Shown: positions 38,664 to 47,559 of the stretch, in pieces
How positions within the stretch are numbered: the stretch's first letter is position 1
Layout: each line of letters opens with the position of its first letter
NCBI RefSeq assembly: GCF_011694815.1
Contig: NZ_CP050177.1
Span: 6,207,501-6,271,500 of the forward strand
Direction: 5' to 3'
DNA length: 64,000 bases
DNA from: Streptomyces liangshanensis
Lineage (GTDB): Bacteria > Actinomycetota > Actinomycetes > Streptomycetales > Streptomycetaceae
Program-made: the position numbers and the translations under genes
The notes under the pieces: model-generated
Seen by the model: the letters and a program-made list of their open reading frames with translations, nothing else
Databases searched by the model: none
Told to the model about the DNA's origin: nothing

Positions 38664-40124
38664 ATGAACGACCAGATCGACTCCGGGGAAGCGAACGGAG
38701 AGCTTGGCGACGCCGAGTACGCGGAGTTCATGGAGATCGCCGCACACGAGGGCTTCGACCCCGAGGAGGTGGAGGGGGCGATCGACGAGGCCGGTCACGG
38801 CCCCCTGCCGATCCTCGCCGTCGTCGGACGCCCGAATGTCGGCAAGTCGACGCTCGTGAACCGCATCATCGGCCGCCGTGAGGCGGTCGTCGAGGACAAG
38901 CCGGGCGTCACCCGCGACCGGGTGACCTACGAGGCGGAGTGGGCGGGCCGCCGCTTCAAGATCGTCGACACCGGCGGCTGGGAGCAGGACGTCCTCGGGA
39001 TCGACGCCTCCGTCGCCGCCCAGGCCGAGTACGCCATCGAGGCCGCCGACGCGGTGGTCTTCGTGGTGGACTCCACGGTCGGCGCCACCGACACCGACGA
39101 GGCCGTGGTGCGGCTGCTGCGCAAGGCGGGCAAGCCCGTCGTGCTCTGCGCCAACAAGGTCGACGGACTGAGCGGCGAGGCCGACGCGACCGCGCTGTGG
39201 TCGCTCGGCCTGGGCGAGCCCCACCCCGTCTCCTCCCTGCACGGCCGCGGTACGGGCGACATGCTCGACGCGGTCCTGGAGGCGCTGCCCGACGCCCCGG
39301 CCCAGACCTTCGGCCTCGCCGTCGGCGGCCCCCGCCGCATCGCGCTGATCGGCCGCCCGAACGTGGGCAAGTCGTCCCTGCTCAACCGGGTCGCGAAGGA
39401 GGACCGGGTAGTCGTCAACGAGATGGCGGGCACCACCCGTGACCCCGTGGACGAGCTGATCGAGCTGGGCGGCACGGTCTGGAAGTTCATCGACACCGCG
39501 GGCATCCGCCGCCGGGTCCACCTCCAGGCGGGCGCCGACTACTACGCGTCCCTGCGCACCGCGGCCGCCGTCGAGAAGGCCGAGGTCGCGGTCATCCTGA
39601 TCGACACGACCGAGTCCATCAGCGTCCAGGACCAGCGCATCGTGACGATGGCCGTCGAGGCGGGCCGCGCCATCGTCATCGCGTACAACAAGTGGGACAC
39701 CCTCGACGAGGACCGCCGCTACTACCTCGAACGCGAGATCGAGACCGAGCTGGCGCAGGTCGCCTGGGCGCCCCGGGTGAACGTCTCGGCCCTCACCGGC
39801 CGGCACATGGAGAAGCTCGTCCCCGCCATCGAGACGGCGCTGGCCGGCTGGGAGACCCGGGTCCCGACGGGACGCCTGAACGCGTTCCTCGGTGAGCTGG
39901 TCGCCGGACACCCGCACCCCGTCCGCGGCGGCAAGCAGCCCCGGATCCTGTTCGGCACGCAGGCCGGCGCCAAGCCGCCGCGCTTCGTGCTCTTCGCGTC
40001 CGGCTTCATCGAGGCGGGCTACCGCCGCTTCGTGGAGCGCCGGCTGCGCGAGGAGTTCGGCTTCGAGGGCACGCCGATCCACATCTCCGTACGGGTGCGC
40101 GAGAAGCGCGGCCGCAAGAAGTAG
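38664..40124 (+). CDS. der: Ribosome-assembly GTPase Der (EngA)
   Basis: A 486-residue tandem GTPase needed for 50S maturation. G domain 1 starts at [11 protein letters not shown] (residue about 58) with NKVD as G4; G domain 2 starts at [11 protein letters not shown] with TAGI (G3) and NKWD (G4). The C-terminal KH-like domain ends [15 protein letters not shown]. An acidic N-terminal extension of about 50 residues precedes the first domain, as usual in actinobacteria. ATG 38664 is preferred over 38640 because of the CGAGG site. Confidence 0.96.
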   Translation: MNDQIDSGEANGELGDAEYAEFMEIAAHEGFDPEEVEGAIDEAGHGPLPILAVVGRPNVGKSTLVNRIIGRREAVVEDKPGVTRDRVTYEAEWAGRRFKIVDTGGWEQDVLGIDASVAAQAEYAIEAADAVVFVVDSTVGATDTDEAVVRLLRKAGKPVVLCANKVDGLSGEADATALWSLGLGEPHPVSSLHGRGTGDMLDAVLEALPDAPAQTFGLAVGGPRRIALIGRPNVGKSSLLNRVAKEDRVVVNEMAGTTRDPVDELIELGGTVWKFIDTAGIRRRVHLQAGADYYASLRTAAAVEKAEVAVILIDTTESISVQDQRIVTMAVEAGRAIVIAYNKWDTLDEDRRYYLEREIETELAQVAWAPRVNVSALTGRHMEKLVPAIETALAGWETRVPTGRLNAFLGELVAGHPHPVRGGKQPRILFGTQAGAKPPRFVLFASGFIEAGYRRFVERRLREEFGFEGTPIHISVRVREKRGRKK

Positions 40125-40147
40125 CCCGGCCGGGCGGCGGCACGGGA

Positions 40148-40209
40148 AAGCCGGAAGCTGTGGGGTCCGGCGCGGACGGTTCCGCGCCGGACCCCACAGC
40201 TTCCGGCTT
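40148..40209. terminator. Perfect 29-bp hairpin between der and the convergent gene
   Basis: 40148-40176 pairs without mismatch with 40181-40209 around a 4-base loop. No T-tract on the plus strand beyond TTCTC. It lies 24 bases after der and 53 bases before the convergent stop, so it probably terminates both. Confidence 0.88.
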
Positions 40210-40261
40210 CTCTCGTACGTACGGGGGTCCCGGTCCGGTCGCCGGAGCGGGGCCCGGTCTC

Positions 40262-40696
40262 TCAGAGCCCGCGGCGCGGACCCGGCGGCAGGGCCGCCGG
40301 GGTGTGCCGCGCGCCCGGCTGGCGCGGATCGCGCTGCCAGGACCCCACGTACGGCGTGTGTCCGCCGTACCCGCCGTGCGACGACGCGTGCAGCCCGGTG
40401 CCGAAGGCGGTGAAGCCCAGGTTCTCCTCGTTGCTCCGGTCCCCGGGCAGAGCCCGGAAGGACCGGCGGAACTCGGAGTACAGGGCGTCGTAGATGGGCG
40501 TCGTGGAGTATCCGTCCGCGACGTCCTGCGCGGGGCGCATCGAAGGGATCTGGCTCTGGTACTGCGGGCGTGAGGGGTCGTATGCGTGCACGTATGTGCC
40601 AACGACCCCGCTCTCCGTCGGATGCGGGGTGCCCGGCGAAATCGACGCCCGCGGAGGTTCCGTGAGCCGTACGGCCGGGCCCGCGGCCGCCGTCAC
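40262..40696 (-). CDS. Conserved hypothetical protein, Tyr/Pro/Gly-rich
   Basis: 144 residues from GTG 40696, which overlaps the upstream stop (GTGA). The part from residue 36 (VHAYDPSRPQYQ ... DGYSTTPIYDALYSEFRRSFRALPGDRSNEENLGFTAFGTGLHAS) looks structured and is the likely conserved core; the tail is Pro/Gly/Arg-rich. No function recognised. A shorter start at GTG 40591 (109 residues) is possible; neither start has a good ribosome site, so translation is probably coupled to the gene before it. Confidence 0.65.
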   Translation of the reverse strand: MTAAAGPAVRLTEPPRASISPGTPHPTESGVVGTYVHAYDPSRPQYQSQIPSMRPAQDVADGYSTTPIYDALYSEFRRSFRALPGDRSNEENLGFTAFGTGLHASSHGGYGGHTPYVGSWQRDPRQPGARHTPAALPPGPRRGL

Positions 40697-41472
40697 GTGC
40701 CCGCGAGCGGCATGGCGGCCGCGACCAGCCGGCCGTTGGCCGCCGCTTTCTCCAGGGCCTCGCGCAGCAGGTCCTCGCGGGGCTGCTGGCCGATCGAGCC
40801 GACCGGGGCGGCGAAGACGAGGACGGTGCTGGACCGGTTGGCCGCCGCCCGCCACCCCTCGGTGACCTGGAGCGGCTGGTGGGCCTGCCACCAGGCGACG
40901 GACCCGCTGCCGCCGGTGCCCGGCTGGAGCACGGCGTGCAGCTGGCCCATGGCGAGCAGCACGGACCAGCCGGGCAGGTGCGCGGGCAGCGTCTCCAGGT
41001 CGGAGACGTGCCGGAAGCCCTGCTCGGCGAGGAGCGGGAGGAATTCGTCGGTGCTCCCCTCCGAGCCGGGGCGGGCGATCGGGGCGGTCGGCTCGACGAC
41101 CAGCGCCGGGTGCAGATCGCCCTCGATCAGCACCAGGCCGCTGGTGACGCCCAGGACGGCCTGGTCGCCGCCGGCCGTGCCGGGCTGCGCCGACTCGCTG
41201 CCGGTGATGGACCGGACGGCGCCCTGGAGCTGGTCCTCGGCGACCTGGACCACCTGGGACGGGATGCAGGTGGCGTGGGCGAAGGCGAGGACGGCGGTCT
41301 CCTCGCCGACGAACAGCACTGTGCTGGTCCGCTCCTGTTCGGAGTCGCCGGGAGTGCGGCAGGACGTGCAGTCGTAACTGCCCGGGGAGTTGTCGCCGGC
41401 CAGCAACCGGTCGGCTTCCTCGTCGCCGATCTCGGCGCGTACGTCCTCGCTGACATCGAGCATGCGCGGCAC
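40693..41472 (-). CDS. Conserved hypothetical protein with CxxC motif
   Basis: A 259-residue protein. It begins MLDVSEDVRAEIGDEEADRLLAGD, has CTSC near residue 35, then alternating beta and alpha segments (STVLFVGEETAVLAFAHATCIPSQVV, VLGVTSGLVLIEGDLHPALVVEPT, STVLVFAAPVGSI). There is no signal peptide. I do not recognise the family. GTG 41472 has GAGGAG 7 bases upstream. It forms a two-gene unit with the next gene, from a promoter somewhere in 41473-41990. Confidence 0.75.
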   Translation of the reverse strand: MPRMLDVSEDVRAEIGDEEADRLLAGDNSPGSYDCTSCRTPGDSEQERTSTVLFVGEETAVLAFAHATCIPSQVVQVAEDQLQGAVRSITGSESAQPGTAGGDQAVLGVTSGLVLIEGDLHPALVVEPTAPIARPGSEGSTDEFLPLLAEQGFRHVSDLETLPAHLPGWSVLLAMGQLHAVLQPGTGGSGSVAWWQAHQPLQVTEGWRAAANRSSTVLVFAAPVGSIGQQPREDLLREALEKAAANGRLVAAAMPLAGT

Positions 41473-41990
41473 GGGTGGCTCCTCGAACTGGGTGCGTGGG
41501 CCGGGCTGTTCCCGGCTCGTAAAGAAGACAACGGGTGAGCCGTGGCCCGGGTCACGCGGATCGGGGAACGGAAATCGAACCGTCCGCCACCGTGGGTGAC
41601 CGATCGACCGGAATCAGTCATGGCGTTCAACGGCTCGCGCGGACCGGCAAGTTGGCCCGGCCGCGCGGGCGGCAGGGTCGTCACGTCGACGGATCGATTC
41701 GGCGCGGCGGACGGCCGTGCCGTGACCGTCGACAAATCGGGAAGTCGGCGATCGGAAGAGGTGGCCGGAAAAGGCCGGTTCCTTTCGGCCCAGTACGGGT
41801 CCGGGGCGGCTCCCGAGCGGGGCCGGGGCGGCCCTGCGGGAGCCGGCCGCCCCCGCCGCCGTACCCGCCGGAGAGCCGCCCCCGGCACCGGATCACGCGA
41901 ATCTGCTCGAAATCGGCACCGAACGCTCCATTCGAGCGTCTAACCGACCGAGCCGATACGACCGGGACGACCAGGGGGACCCACCCACGT
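41473..41990. other. Long intergenic region between divergent genes
   Basis: 518 bases upstream of both the CxxC protein and the GT4 gene. Open frames here lack ribosome sites and family resemblance. GGAAAAGGCCGG/TTCCTTTCGGCC near 41767-41790 forms a short inverted repeat; no clear promoter was found. Confidence 0.45.
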
Positions 41991-43256
41991 ATGCGCCTTT
42001 CCTTCCTGCTCCACAACGCCTACGCCGTCGGCGGGACGATCCGGGCGACGTTCACGCTCGCCGCCGCGCTGGCCGAGCGGCACGAGGTCGAGATCGTCTC
42101 GGTCTTCCGGCACCGCGAGGAACCCGCCCTGGGCGCCCCCGCCGGGGTCGGCCTGCGCCACCTGGTCGACCTGCGGTCCGGCAGCCCCGGGTACGACGGC
42201 GAGGCCGCCGAGCACGGACCGGCCCGGATCTTCCCGGTCGGCGACAGCAGGTACCGGCAGTACAGCGCCCTCACCGACCACCGGATCGGCGCCCACCTGC
42301 GCTCCCTGGAGGCGGACGTCGTCATCGGCACCCGCCCCGGGCTCAACGTCCACCTCGCCCGGCAGGCGCCCCGCGGCCCGGTCCGGATCGGCCAGGAGCA
42401 CCTGAGCCTCGACGCCCACGCCGGCCGCCTGCGCCGCGAGATCCGCCACCGCTACCGGCTGCTCGACGCCGTCACCACCGTCACCGAGGCCGACGCCCGC
42501 GCGTACCGGACGGGGCTGCGGCTGCCCGGCGTACGGATCACGGCGATCCCCAACGGCGTGCCCGCGCCCACCGTCGCCCCCGCCGACTGCACCGGGAAAT
42601 GGGTCGTCGCGGCCGGCCGGCTCACCCAGGTCAAGCGGTACGACCTGCTGGTACGGGCCTTCGCCGGGGTGGTGGAGGTCCGCCCCGACTGGCGCCTGCG
42701 GATCTACGGCTCCGGCGACGCGTCCGGCAACGAGAAGGACACGTTGCGCGCGCTCGTCGAGGAGCACGGACTGCACGAGCACGTCCTGCTGATGGGGTCC
42801 GCCGACCCGCTGGAGGCGGAGTGGGTCAAGGGATCGGTCGCCGCCGTCACCTCCGGCCGGGAGTCCTTCGGCATGACCATCGTCGAGGCGATGCGCTGCG
42901 GCGTCCCGGTCGTCGCGACCGACTGCCCGCACGGCCCCGCCGAGATCATCGAGGACGGTGTCGACGGGCGGCTCGTGCGCAACGGGGACGTCGCCGCGAT
43001 CACCGGCGGGCTGCTCGCGCTGATCCAGGACGACGCGCTGCGCGGACGCGCCGGCCGGGCGGCGCTCACCGCGTCCGCCCGGTTCGACCCGGCGCTGGTC
43101 GCCACCCGCCACGAGGCGCTCTTCGCCGAGCTGGCCAGGGGCTCCCGCGGCAGGTGGCACGACTCGCTGCACCGCGGCCGCGGCGCCGTGCTGGCCCGCG
43201 CGCACGCCGCGCGCAACCTCGCAGTCGACGTGATCCGGAAGGGCAGGACCGCATGA
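41991..43256 (+). CDS. GT4-family glycosyltransferase
   Basis: A 421-residue GT-B enzyme. N-terminal RLSFLLHNAYAVGGTIR opens the acceptor domain; the donor domain has VVAAGRLTQVKRYDLLVRAFA and SVAAVTSGRESFGMTIVEAMRCGVPVVATDCPHGPAEIIEDGVDG with the E-x7-E signature. It resembles glycosyltransferases that build cell-wall glycopolymers; the acceptor is not predictable. ATG 41991 follows GGGGGA by 12 bases. Its stop overlaps the ATG of the next gene. Confidence 0.9.
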   Translation: MRLSFLLHNAYAVGGTIRATFTLAAALAERHEVEIVSVFRHREEPALGAPAGVGLRHLVDLRSGSPGYDGEAAEHGPARIFPVGDSRYRQYSALTDHRIGAHLRSLEADVVIGTRPGLNVHLARQAPRGPVRIGQEHLSLDAHAGRLRREIRHRYRLLDAVTTVTEADARAYRTGLRLPGVRITAIPNGVPAPTVAPADCTGKWVVAAGRLTQVKRYDLLVRAFAGVVEVRPDWRLRIYGSGDASGNEKDTLRALVEEHGLHEHVLLMGSADPLEAEWVKGSVAAVTSGRESFGMTIVEAMRCGVPVVATDCPHGPAEIIEDGVDGRLVRNGDVAAITGGLLALIQDDALRGRAGRAALTASARFDPALVATRHEALFAELARGSRGRWHDSLHRGRGAVLARAHAARNLAVDVIRKGRTA

Positions 43257-44134
43257 CTCAGGACGACGTGACGCAGGAGAGCGTGGCGCGGGACGACGCG
43301 ACCGGGCGGAACGGACGGCGAGGGGGACGAGCGGAACGCGTCGCGGACTGCATCGCCGACTCCGCGGGCGGCATCACCTTCGACGTCGCGGGCGCCGCCG
43401 GACCCGCCGCGGCGCTCGTGCTGCGCCGCCGCGACGGCGCCCCCGCCGACGGCACCGACCGGGAGGTACGGCTGCCGCTGACCGGAGGCGGCGGTCCGGG
43501 GCGGGCGCTGCGGGCCGTGCTGCCCAGCACCGTCCACCTGGCCGAGGGGTACTGGGACGTCAGGACCGGCGCCGACGGCGAGCACGCCGTGCGCCCCGGG
43601 GTCAGGGACGTCCGGGCGCTCGTCGACCGCGTCCCCGGCCAGGACCGGGTCACCGCCCGCATCCCGTACCCCACGGGCGACGGCCGGCTCGCCGTCCGCA
43701 GCTGGGTCCGCACCCCGCACGCCGAGGCCGGCGCGATCCGCTGCGACCGGGGCACGATGACGGTCGGGGGAGTGCTGTACGGCGCCGAGGCGCGGCCCGG
43801 CGCGGTGGCCGAGGCGCGGCTGAGCGGCGGCGGCCGGGTCCACCGGGTCCCGGTCACCGGACGGGGCTCGTCCTTCGCCTTCACGCTGCCGTACGCCCTC
43901 CTGGCGGACGCGCCGGTCGAGCGGCGGCTGGGCTGGGACCTGTGGCTGCGGCCCGCGCCGGACGCGGACGGGATCAGGATCTCGCGCATCCTGGACGACA
44001 TCTGGGACAAGCGGAACATCCTGGTCTACCCCCGCTTCGTCCGCCCGTCGCCCGACGCCTGGTCGGCCACCCCCTGCTACACCGCCGACAACGGCCTCCG
44101 CGTACGCCTGGAACCCGCCCCGGACCGGCCCTGA
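43253..44134 (+). CDS. Hypothetical beta-rich protein coupled to the glycosyltransferase
   Basis: A 293-residue protein of alternating short beta-like segments (AALVLRRRDG, VRLPLTGG, HLAEGYWDVRTG, RVTARIPYP, GVLYGAEARPG, LGWDLWLRP), ending in DDIWDKRNILVYPRFV and ATPCYTADNGLRVRLEP. It has no signal peptide or membrane helix. A 4-base ATGA overlap ties it to the GT4 gene, so it probably works with it, perhaps binding the same glycan. I know similar proteins only as unnamed companions of such transferases. Confidence 0.75.
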   Translation: MTQDDVTQESVARDDATGRNGRRGGRAERVADCIADSAGGITFDVAGAAGPAAALVLRRRDGAPADGTDREVRLPLTGGGGPGRALRAVLPSTVHLAEGYWDVRTGADGEHAVRPGVRDVRALVDRVPGQDRVTARIPYPTGDGRLAVRSWVRTPHAEAGAIRCDRGTMTVGGVLYGAEARPGAVAEARLSGGGRVHRVPVTGRGSSFAFTLPYALLADAPVERRLGWDLWLRPAPDADGIRISRILDDIWDKRNILVYPRFVRPSPDAWSATPCYTADNGLRVRLEPAPDRP

Positions 44135-44180
44135 CAAGCCCTGACGAGCGCTGACAGGCCTTGATCGGGACTTGACGGGG
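44129..44180 (+). repeat. Five degenerate 10-bp tandem repeats
   Basis: From 44131 the units read CTGACAAGCC, CTGACGAGCG, CTGACAGGCC, TTGATCGGGA, CTTGACGGGG, getting less alike with distance. They begin at the stop codon of the preceding gene and end 29 bases before the -10 of the next. Confidence 0.6.
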
Positions 44181-44208
44181 GCTTTGCCGGGCCCCCAGGT
44201 CATCCGCC

Positions 44209-44214
44209 TACGTT
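44209..44214 (+). promoter_or_regulatory. -10 element for a leaderless transcript
   Basis: TACGTT ends 7 bases before the ATG at 44222 and there is no Shine-Dalgarno, so transcription should start at the A of the ATG. Confidence 0.55.
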
Positions 44215-44221
44215 GTCCTAT

Positions 44222-45385
44222 ATGCGCATACTTTTCTCCGCCACCCCGCAGCACGGCCACGTCCTCCCGCTGCTCCCTCTCGCCCGCGCGTTCCGGGACC
44301 GGGGCGACACGGTCGCGGTCATGACCGGTGACGCCCTCGCCTCCGTCTTCGCTTCGGAGGACATCGAGTTCCTCGGCGTCGGACCCGCGGTCGACGTGCT
44401 GTTCGAGGAGGCGTCCCGCAGGACGGGCGGCCACGACGACCGGGGAGAGCCCGCCCCCACGTTCGTCGGGGAGTTCTTCGGCGGCACCCGCGTCGACCTG
44501 ACCGCCGATGACGCCCTCGCCGCCGCCCGCGCCTTCGGCCCCGACCTGATCGTCGCGGAGTCCTGCGACTTCGTCGGCCCGCTCGTCGCGGCGGCGCTCG
44601 GCGTCCCGGTCGCCACGCACGCCCTCGGCCCGGCGCTCCCCGCCGCGTTCGTCGACAACATGGCGGCCGTCGCGGGGACCCGCTACAAGAGCCGAGGCCT
44701 GGAGGCGACCCCGGCCCGGTGGTACGTCGACACCTGCCCCGAGGCGATCCAGGCCCCCGGCCTGCAGGCCCCCGGCCTGCAGGCCCCGGCAGGCCGGCTC
44801 GCGATGCGGCCGGAAGCGCACCAGGGCCCCGGCGCCTCCGGGAAGCCCGACCCGGAGCCCGCGCGGGCGGCGGACGGTGGGAAGCGGGTCCTGGTCACGT
44901 TCGGCACGTACTTCGCCGACCCCGATGTCCTCGGCCCCATCCTGCGGGAGCTCGCCGCGTCCGACGTCGACCTGCGGGTCACGCTGGGCCTGACGGCCGG
45001 ACCGGACGACTACGACCTCGACGCCGACAGCGGCAAGGTCACGTTCGTCGGCTTCACCCCGCTCGCGGAACTGCTGGGCGGCGTCGACCTCGTCGTCACC
45101 CACGGCGGCGCCGGCACCACCATCGGGGCGCTGTCCCGCGGCCTGCCGCTCGTCGTGGTGCCCCAGGGCGCCGACCAGTTCCTCCAGGCCGCCATGGTCG
45201 AGGCCACGGGCACGGGCGTCGCCGTCCAGCCCGCCGACGCCACCCCCGAAGCCGTCGCCCGCGCCGCCGCCGACGTGCTCGCCGACCCGGCGTACGCCGC
45301 CCGCGCCCGCGAGATCGCGGACCAGGTCGCCGACCTGCCCGCGCCCGCCGAGGTCGCCGAGCAACTGGCCGGCGCCCTGAGCTGA
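44222..45385 (+). CDS. GT1-family (UDP-glycosyltransferase-like) enzyme
   Basis: A 387-residue GT-B enzyme of the macrolide/antibiotic glycosyltransferase type. The start MRILFSATPQHGHVLPLLPLARAF and the C-terminal signature FVGFTPLAELLGGVDLVVTHGGAGTTIGALSRGLPLVVVPQGADQF are diagnostic. Likely role: glycosylating a small hydrophobic molecule, for detoxification or as an orphan tailoring enzyme. Between the two domains is an in-frame run (QAPGLQAPGLQAP) from a 15-base direct repeat near 44752-44797. No Shine-Dalgarno; leaderless start. Confidence 0.9.
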   Translation: MRILFSATPQHGHVLPLLPLARAFRDRGDTVAVMTGDALASVFASEDIEFLGVGPAVDVLFEEASRRTGGHDDRGEPAPTFVGEFFGGTRVDLTADDALAAARAFGPDLIVAESCDFVGPLVAAALGVPVATHALGPALPAAFVDNMAAVAGTRYKSRGLEATPARWYVDTCPEAIQAPGLQAPGLQAPAGRLAMRPEAHQGPGASGKPDPEPARAADGGKRVLVTFGTYFADPDVLGPILRELAASDVDLRVTLGLTAGPDDYDLDADSGKVTFVGFTPLAELLGGVDLVVTHGGAGTTIGALSRGLPLVVVPQGADQFLQAAMVEATGTGVAVQPADATPEAVARAAADVLADPAYAARAREIADQVADLPAPAEVAEQLAGALS

Positions 45386-45786
45386 CCGCCCCGGGGCCGG
45401 CCACGGGGCGGCTCGCGCCGTCAGCCCTGCCGGGTACTGACGCGGCACTTACTTGAGAGCGAAGTGACCGAAATCGATCGGATCGGGCGTGTTCGCCGTC
45501 GGTGGGTCATGCGGGGGAATCGTGAATTCCGCATGGTCCGACAATTCGCCGCCGTTCTTGCGGGCACGGTACGGACCCGAATTCGGTAAGGGTGAATTTA
45601 TCTGATCTTAGAGGGTAGGGAATTACTCCTTCGTGCCGAATCAGGGGGCCGAACGAGTGAAGTCGGGGCGCTCCGGCGCCGTCCGCGATCCTGTGACACA
45701 AGTGTGACGGCGGACCGGCCGGAAGAGGCCGGGTCCCGCGATTGCCCGGCTTCCTTCCGTGCCCGGGGGCGCCTACCGTGAGTGGC
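45386..45786. other. Intergenic region with AT-rich patch
   Basis: 401 bases, of which 45450-45660 is clearly less GC-rich than the rest of the window. Two TGTGAC direct repeats 11 bases apart (45692-45697, 45703-45708) precede the small I78 gene by about 80 bases and could be an activator site. TACCGT at 45774-45779 is 7 bases before its ATG. No gene seen. Confidence 0.45.
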
Positions 45787-46002
45787 ATGGGACCCACACC
45801 GGACGCTCAGGACCAGCCTTCCGACGACCTCGGCGCGTACGTCGGCCTGGACGCCGACGACGCCGGGAACAGGGCCCGGCGGCGGGGCTGGACAACGGTC
45901 CGGTCGGTGCCGCCGGGCGCGATCATCACGATGGAGTACGTGGTGGGGCGCATCAACTTCGAGGTCGCGCACGGCCGGGTGGTGCGCTGCTGGCGCGGCT
46001 GA
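45787..46002 (+). CDS. Small peptidase-inhibitor-I78-like protein
   Basis: A 71-residue protein with the I78 pattern: an N-terminal LGAYVGLDADDAGNRARRRGWTTVR, then SVPPGAIITMEYVVGRINFEVAHGRVVRCWRG, matching the G-x-tRvi-pG ... D-x-R-(L/I)N-(F/V) layout of the family. I78 proteins inhibit serine peptidases in fungi, whereas bacterial members are mostly untested. There is no signal peptide, so this one is cytosolic. Leaderless start (TACCGT 7 bases before ATG). Confidence 0.78.
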   Translation: MGPTPDAQDQPSDDLGAYVGLDADDAGNRARRRGWTTVRSVPPGAIITMEYVVGRINFEVAHGRVVRCWRG

Positions 46003-46032
46003 GACGCCTGCCCGCGGGAAGGGGCCACCAGC

Positions 46033-46094
46033 GCTCCCGTGGCACGCGAGAGGCCCCCGGCATCGGCCGGGGGCCTCTCGCGTGCCACGGGAGC
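46033..46094. terminator. Second perfect 29-bp hairpin between convergent genes
   Basis: 46033-46061 pairs perfectly with 46066-46094 around a 4-base loop; no T-tract. It sits midway between the I78 stop and the convergent PAP2 stop. Confidence 0.88.
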
Positions 46095-46130
46095 GTCCTG
46101 GAGACCCCGCCGGGCCGCCAGGAGGGCCGC

Positions 46131-47123
46131 TCAGCCCCCGGTCACCGGCCGCGAGCGCGGCGGGCGGCGGCTGCCGGCCGGGGCGGCGGGCGTACGTTCC
46201 GAGCGGACCGCGTGCGGGCGCGGCTGGGTGAGCTGCGACGGGGACCGTCCCGCGCCCGCCCGCCCCGGGTGACCGGCGCCGATCGGTTCGCGCGGGGTGT
46301 CGTCGTCCTCGGCGTGCCCGGGCCGGACCGGGACCGGTCGCGGGCCGCCCGCGGCCACCGGGGCCTGCGCCGCGAGACTCCTGCGGGCGCGCAGCCGGTC
46401 CAGGACGGAGTCCCGTACGGCGAGGATCGCGCGCTCCATCCGGCCGATCATCGGCTCGCACCACGGCAGGGCCAGCAGGATCAGCAGTCCCGCCGCCCAG
46501 CCCAGCAGCACGTCGCTCAGCCAGTGCGTACCGAGGTACACGGTGGTCGCGCCGACCCCCAGGGCCACCATGGACGAGGTGATTGACAGGTAGCGCCTGG
46601 CCCGGGGCGTACTGGCCAGGTAGGCCAGGATTCCCCAGGTCACGACGGCGTTGGCGGTGTGTCCCGAAGGAAATATATCGCCGCCCGCGAACAGCTCGGC
46701 CGAGCCGATCTGGGTCGCGTAGTGGGGGCCGAGCCGGCCGAGGCCGATCTTGACCGCGCCGACCGTGATGTTGAGCAGCAGCAGGGCCGTGCCGAGGGCC
46801 AGCAGGGGCCGCACCGTGTGCTGGCGCCAGGAGCGCCACCCCAGCCAGGCCGCGATCATCACGGCGGTGGGGCCGCGCTGCCCGAGCACCACGAAGTAGT
46901 CGAGGAAGGCGTGGAGTCCCGGCCATTGCTGGTACGGCCGGAACAGCATGACCTTCCAGTCGAGAGTCACCAGCCAGGAAGAGGAGAGCACGGCCACGAC
47001 GATGGCGAGATAGAACGCCAACGTCCCGCCGAGGAGAGCCTTGCGGGTGCGACTCATCCGCGGGATCTCTATCTTCGGCGGCTCCAGCTCCCGATCCAGG
47101 CGGGCAAAGATGTTGGTGCGCAC
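46131..47123 (-). CDS. PAP2-family membrane phosphatase
   Basis: A 330-residue membrane protein with about six helices (first at residues 30-52) and a disordered Pro/Arg-rich cytoplasmic tail from about residue 240. PAP2 motifs: KIGLGRLGP (KX6RP-like, Arg replaced by Leu-Gly spacing), FPSGHTAN (PSGH) and YLGTHWLSDVLLGW (the His-x3-Asp of motif 3; the preceding SR is TT). It probably dephosphorylates undecaprenyl pyrophosphate or phosphatidate. GTG 47123 is preceded at 7 bases by TAACGT on its strand, a leaderless layout. Confidence 0.87.
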   Translation of the reverse strand: MRTNIFARLDRELEPPKIEIPRMSRTRKALLGGTLAFYLAIVVAVLSSSWLVTLDWKVMLFRPYQQWPGLHAFLDYFVVLGQRGPTAVMIAAWLGWRSWRQHTVRPLLALGTALLLLNITVGAVKIGLGRLGPHYATQIGSAELFAGGDIFPSGHTANAVVTWGILAYLASTPRARRYLSITSSMVALGVGATTVYLGTHWLSDVLLGWAAGLLILLALPWCEPMIGRMERAILAVRDSVLDRLRARRSLAAQAPVAAGGPRPVPVRPGHAEDDDTPREPIGAGHPGRAGAGRSPSQLTQPRPHAVRSERTPAAPAGSRRPPRSRPVTGG

Positions 47124-47130
47124 GCAATCG

Positions 47131-47136
47131 ACGTTA
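47131..47136 (-). promoter_or_regulatory. -10 element for leaderless PAP2 transcript
   Basis: TAACGT on the minus strand, 7 bases before the GTG, no Shine-Dalgarno. Confidence 0.5.
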
Positions 47137-47371
47137 CAGCGAGTGAGTGACCGAACAGGGCGATCAGGTCTCTTTGTGATGACGATGTGATGTGGAGTAT
47201 GTCTCAGGTCACGGTTTATCCGGCCCGGTTCCCGAAATCCATGTGACCTCGAACCCTATTAATCGGCATGGCGTTCGCGGAACCGTCTTTGTGCGGAACA
47301 GAATTAGTTCACCGGGATGCCGCGTGGAATTTCCCTGCCGCTCGCGGGGGCGCCGGCCGCACCCCGGGGCG

Positions 47372-47397
47372 TCCGGTGTGGCGCACGCCACACCGGA
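47372..47397. promoter_or_regulatory. Perfect 12-bp palindrome, candidate repressor operator
   Basis: TCCGGTGTGGCG - CA - CGCCACACCGGA, 163 bases upstream of the MFS exporter ATG. A perfect two-fold site of this size suits a TetR- or GntR-type dimer. The rest of 47137-47559 has an AT-rich part (47170-47320) and no gene. Confidence 0.5.
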
Positions 47398-47559
47398 GCC
47401 CCCGAACGGTGAGACCTGCACCACGTGACATGCGCGTTCCCTCGCGTACTGTGGCGGATCACCCGCGCGTCGATGCGGGGTCGCCGCGGAACCGCCCCTG
47501 CCGGGCCGGGATCCCGGCCGGCCCTCCGAGCGCGGGGGGACGCATCGGGAGGTACTCAG

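Noticed and set aside
41542..41943. 133-codon frame in the intergenic region before the GT4 gene
   Set aside because: No ribosome site, no domain, and atypical composition; treated as non-coding.
42704..45448. 914-codon minus-strand open frame spanning three plus-strand genes
   Set aside because: The plus strand has recognisable glycosyltransferases with overlapping starts and stops; the antisense frame has no features.
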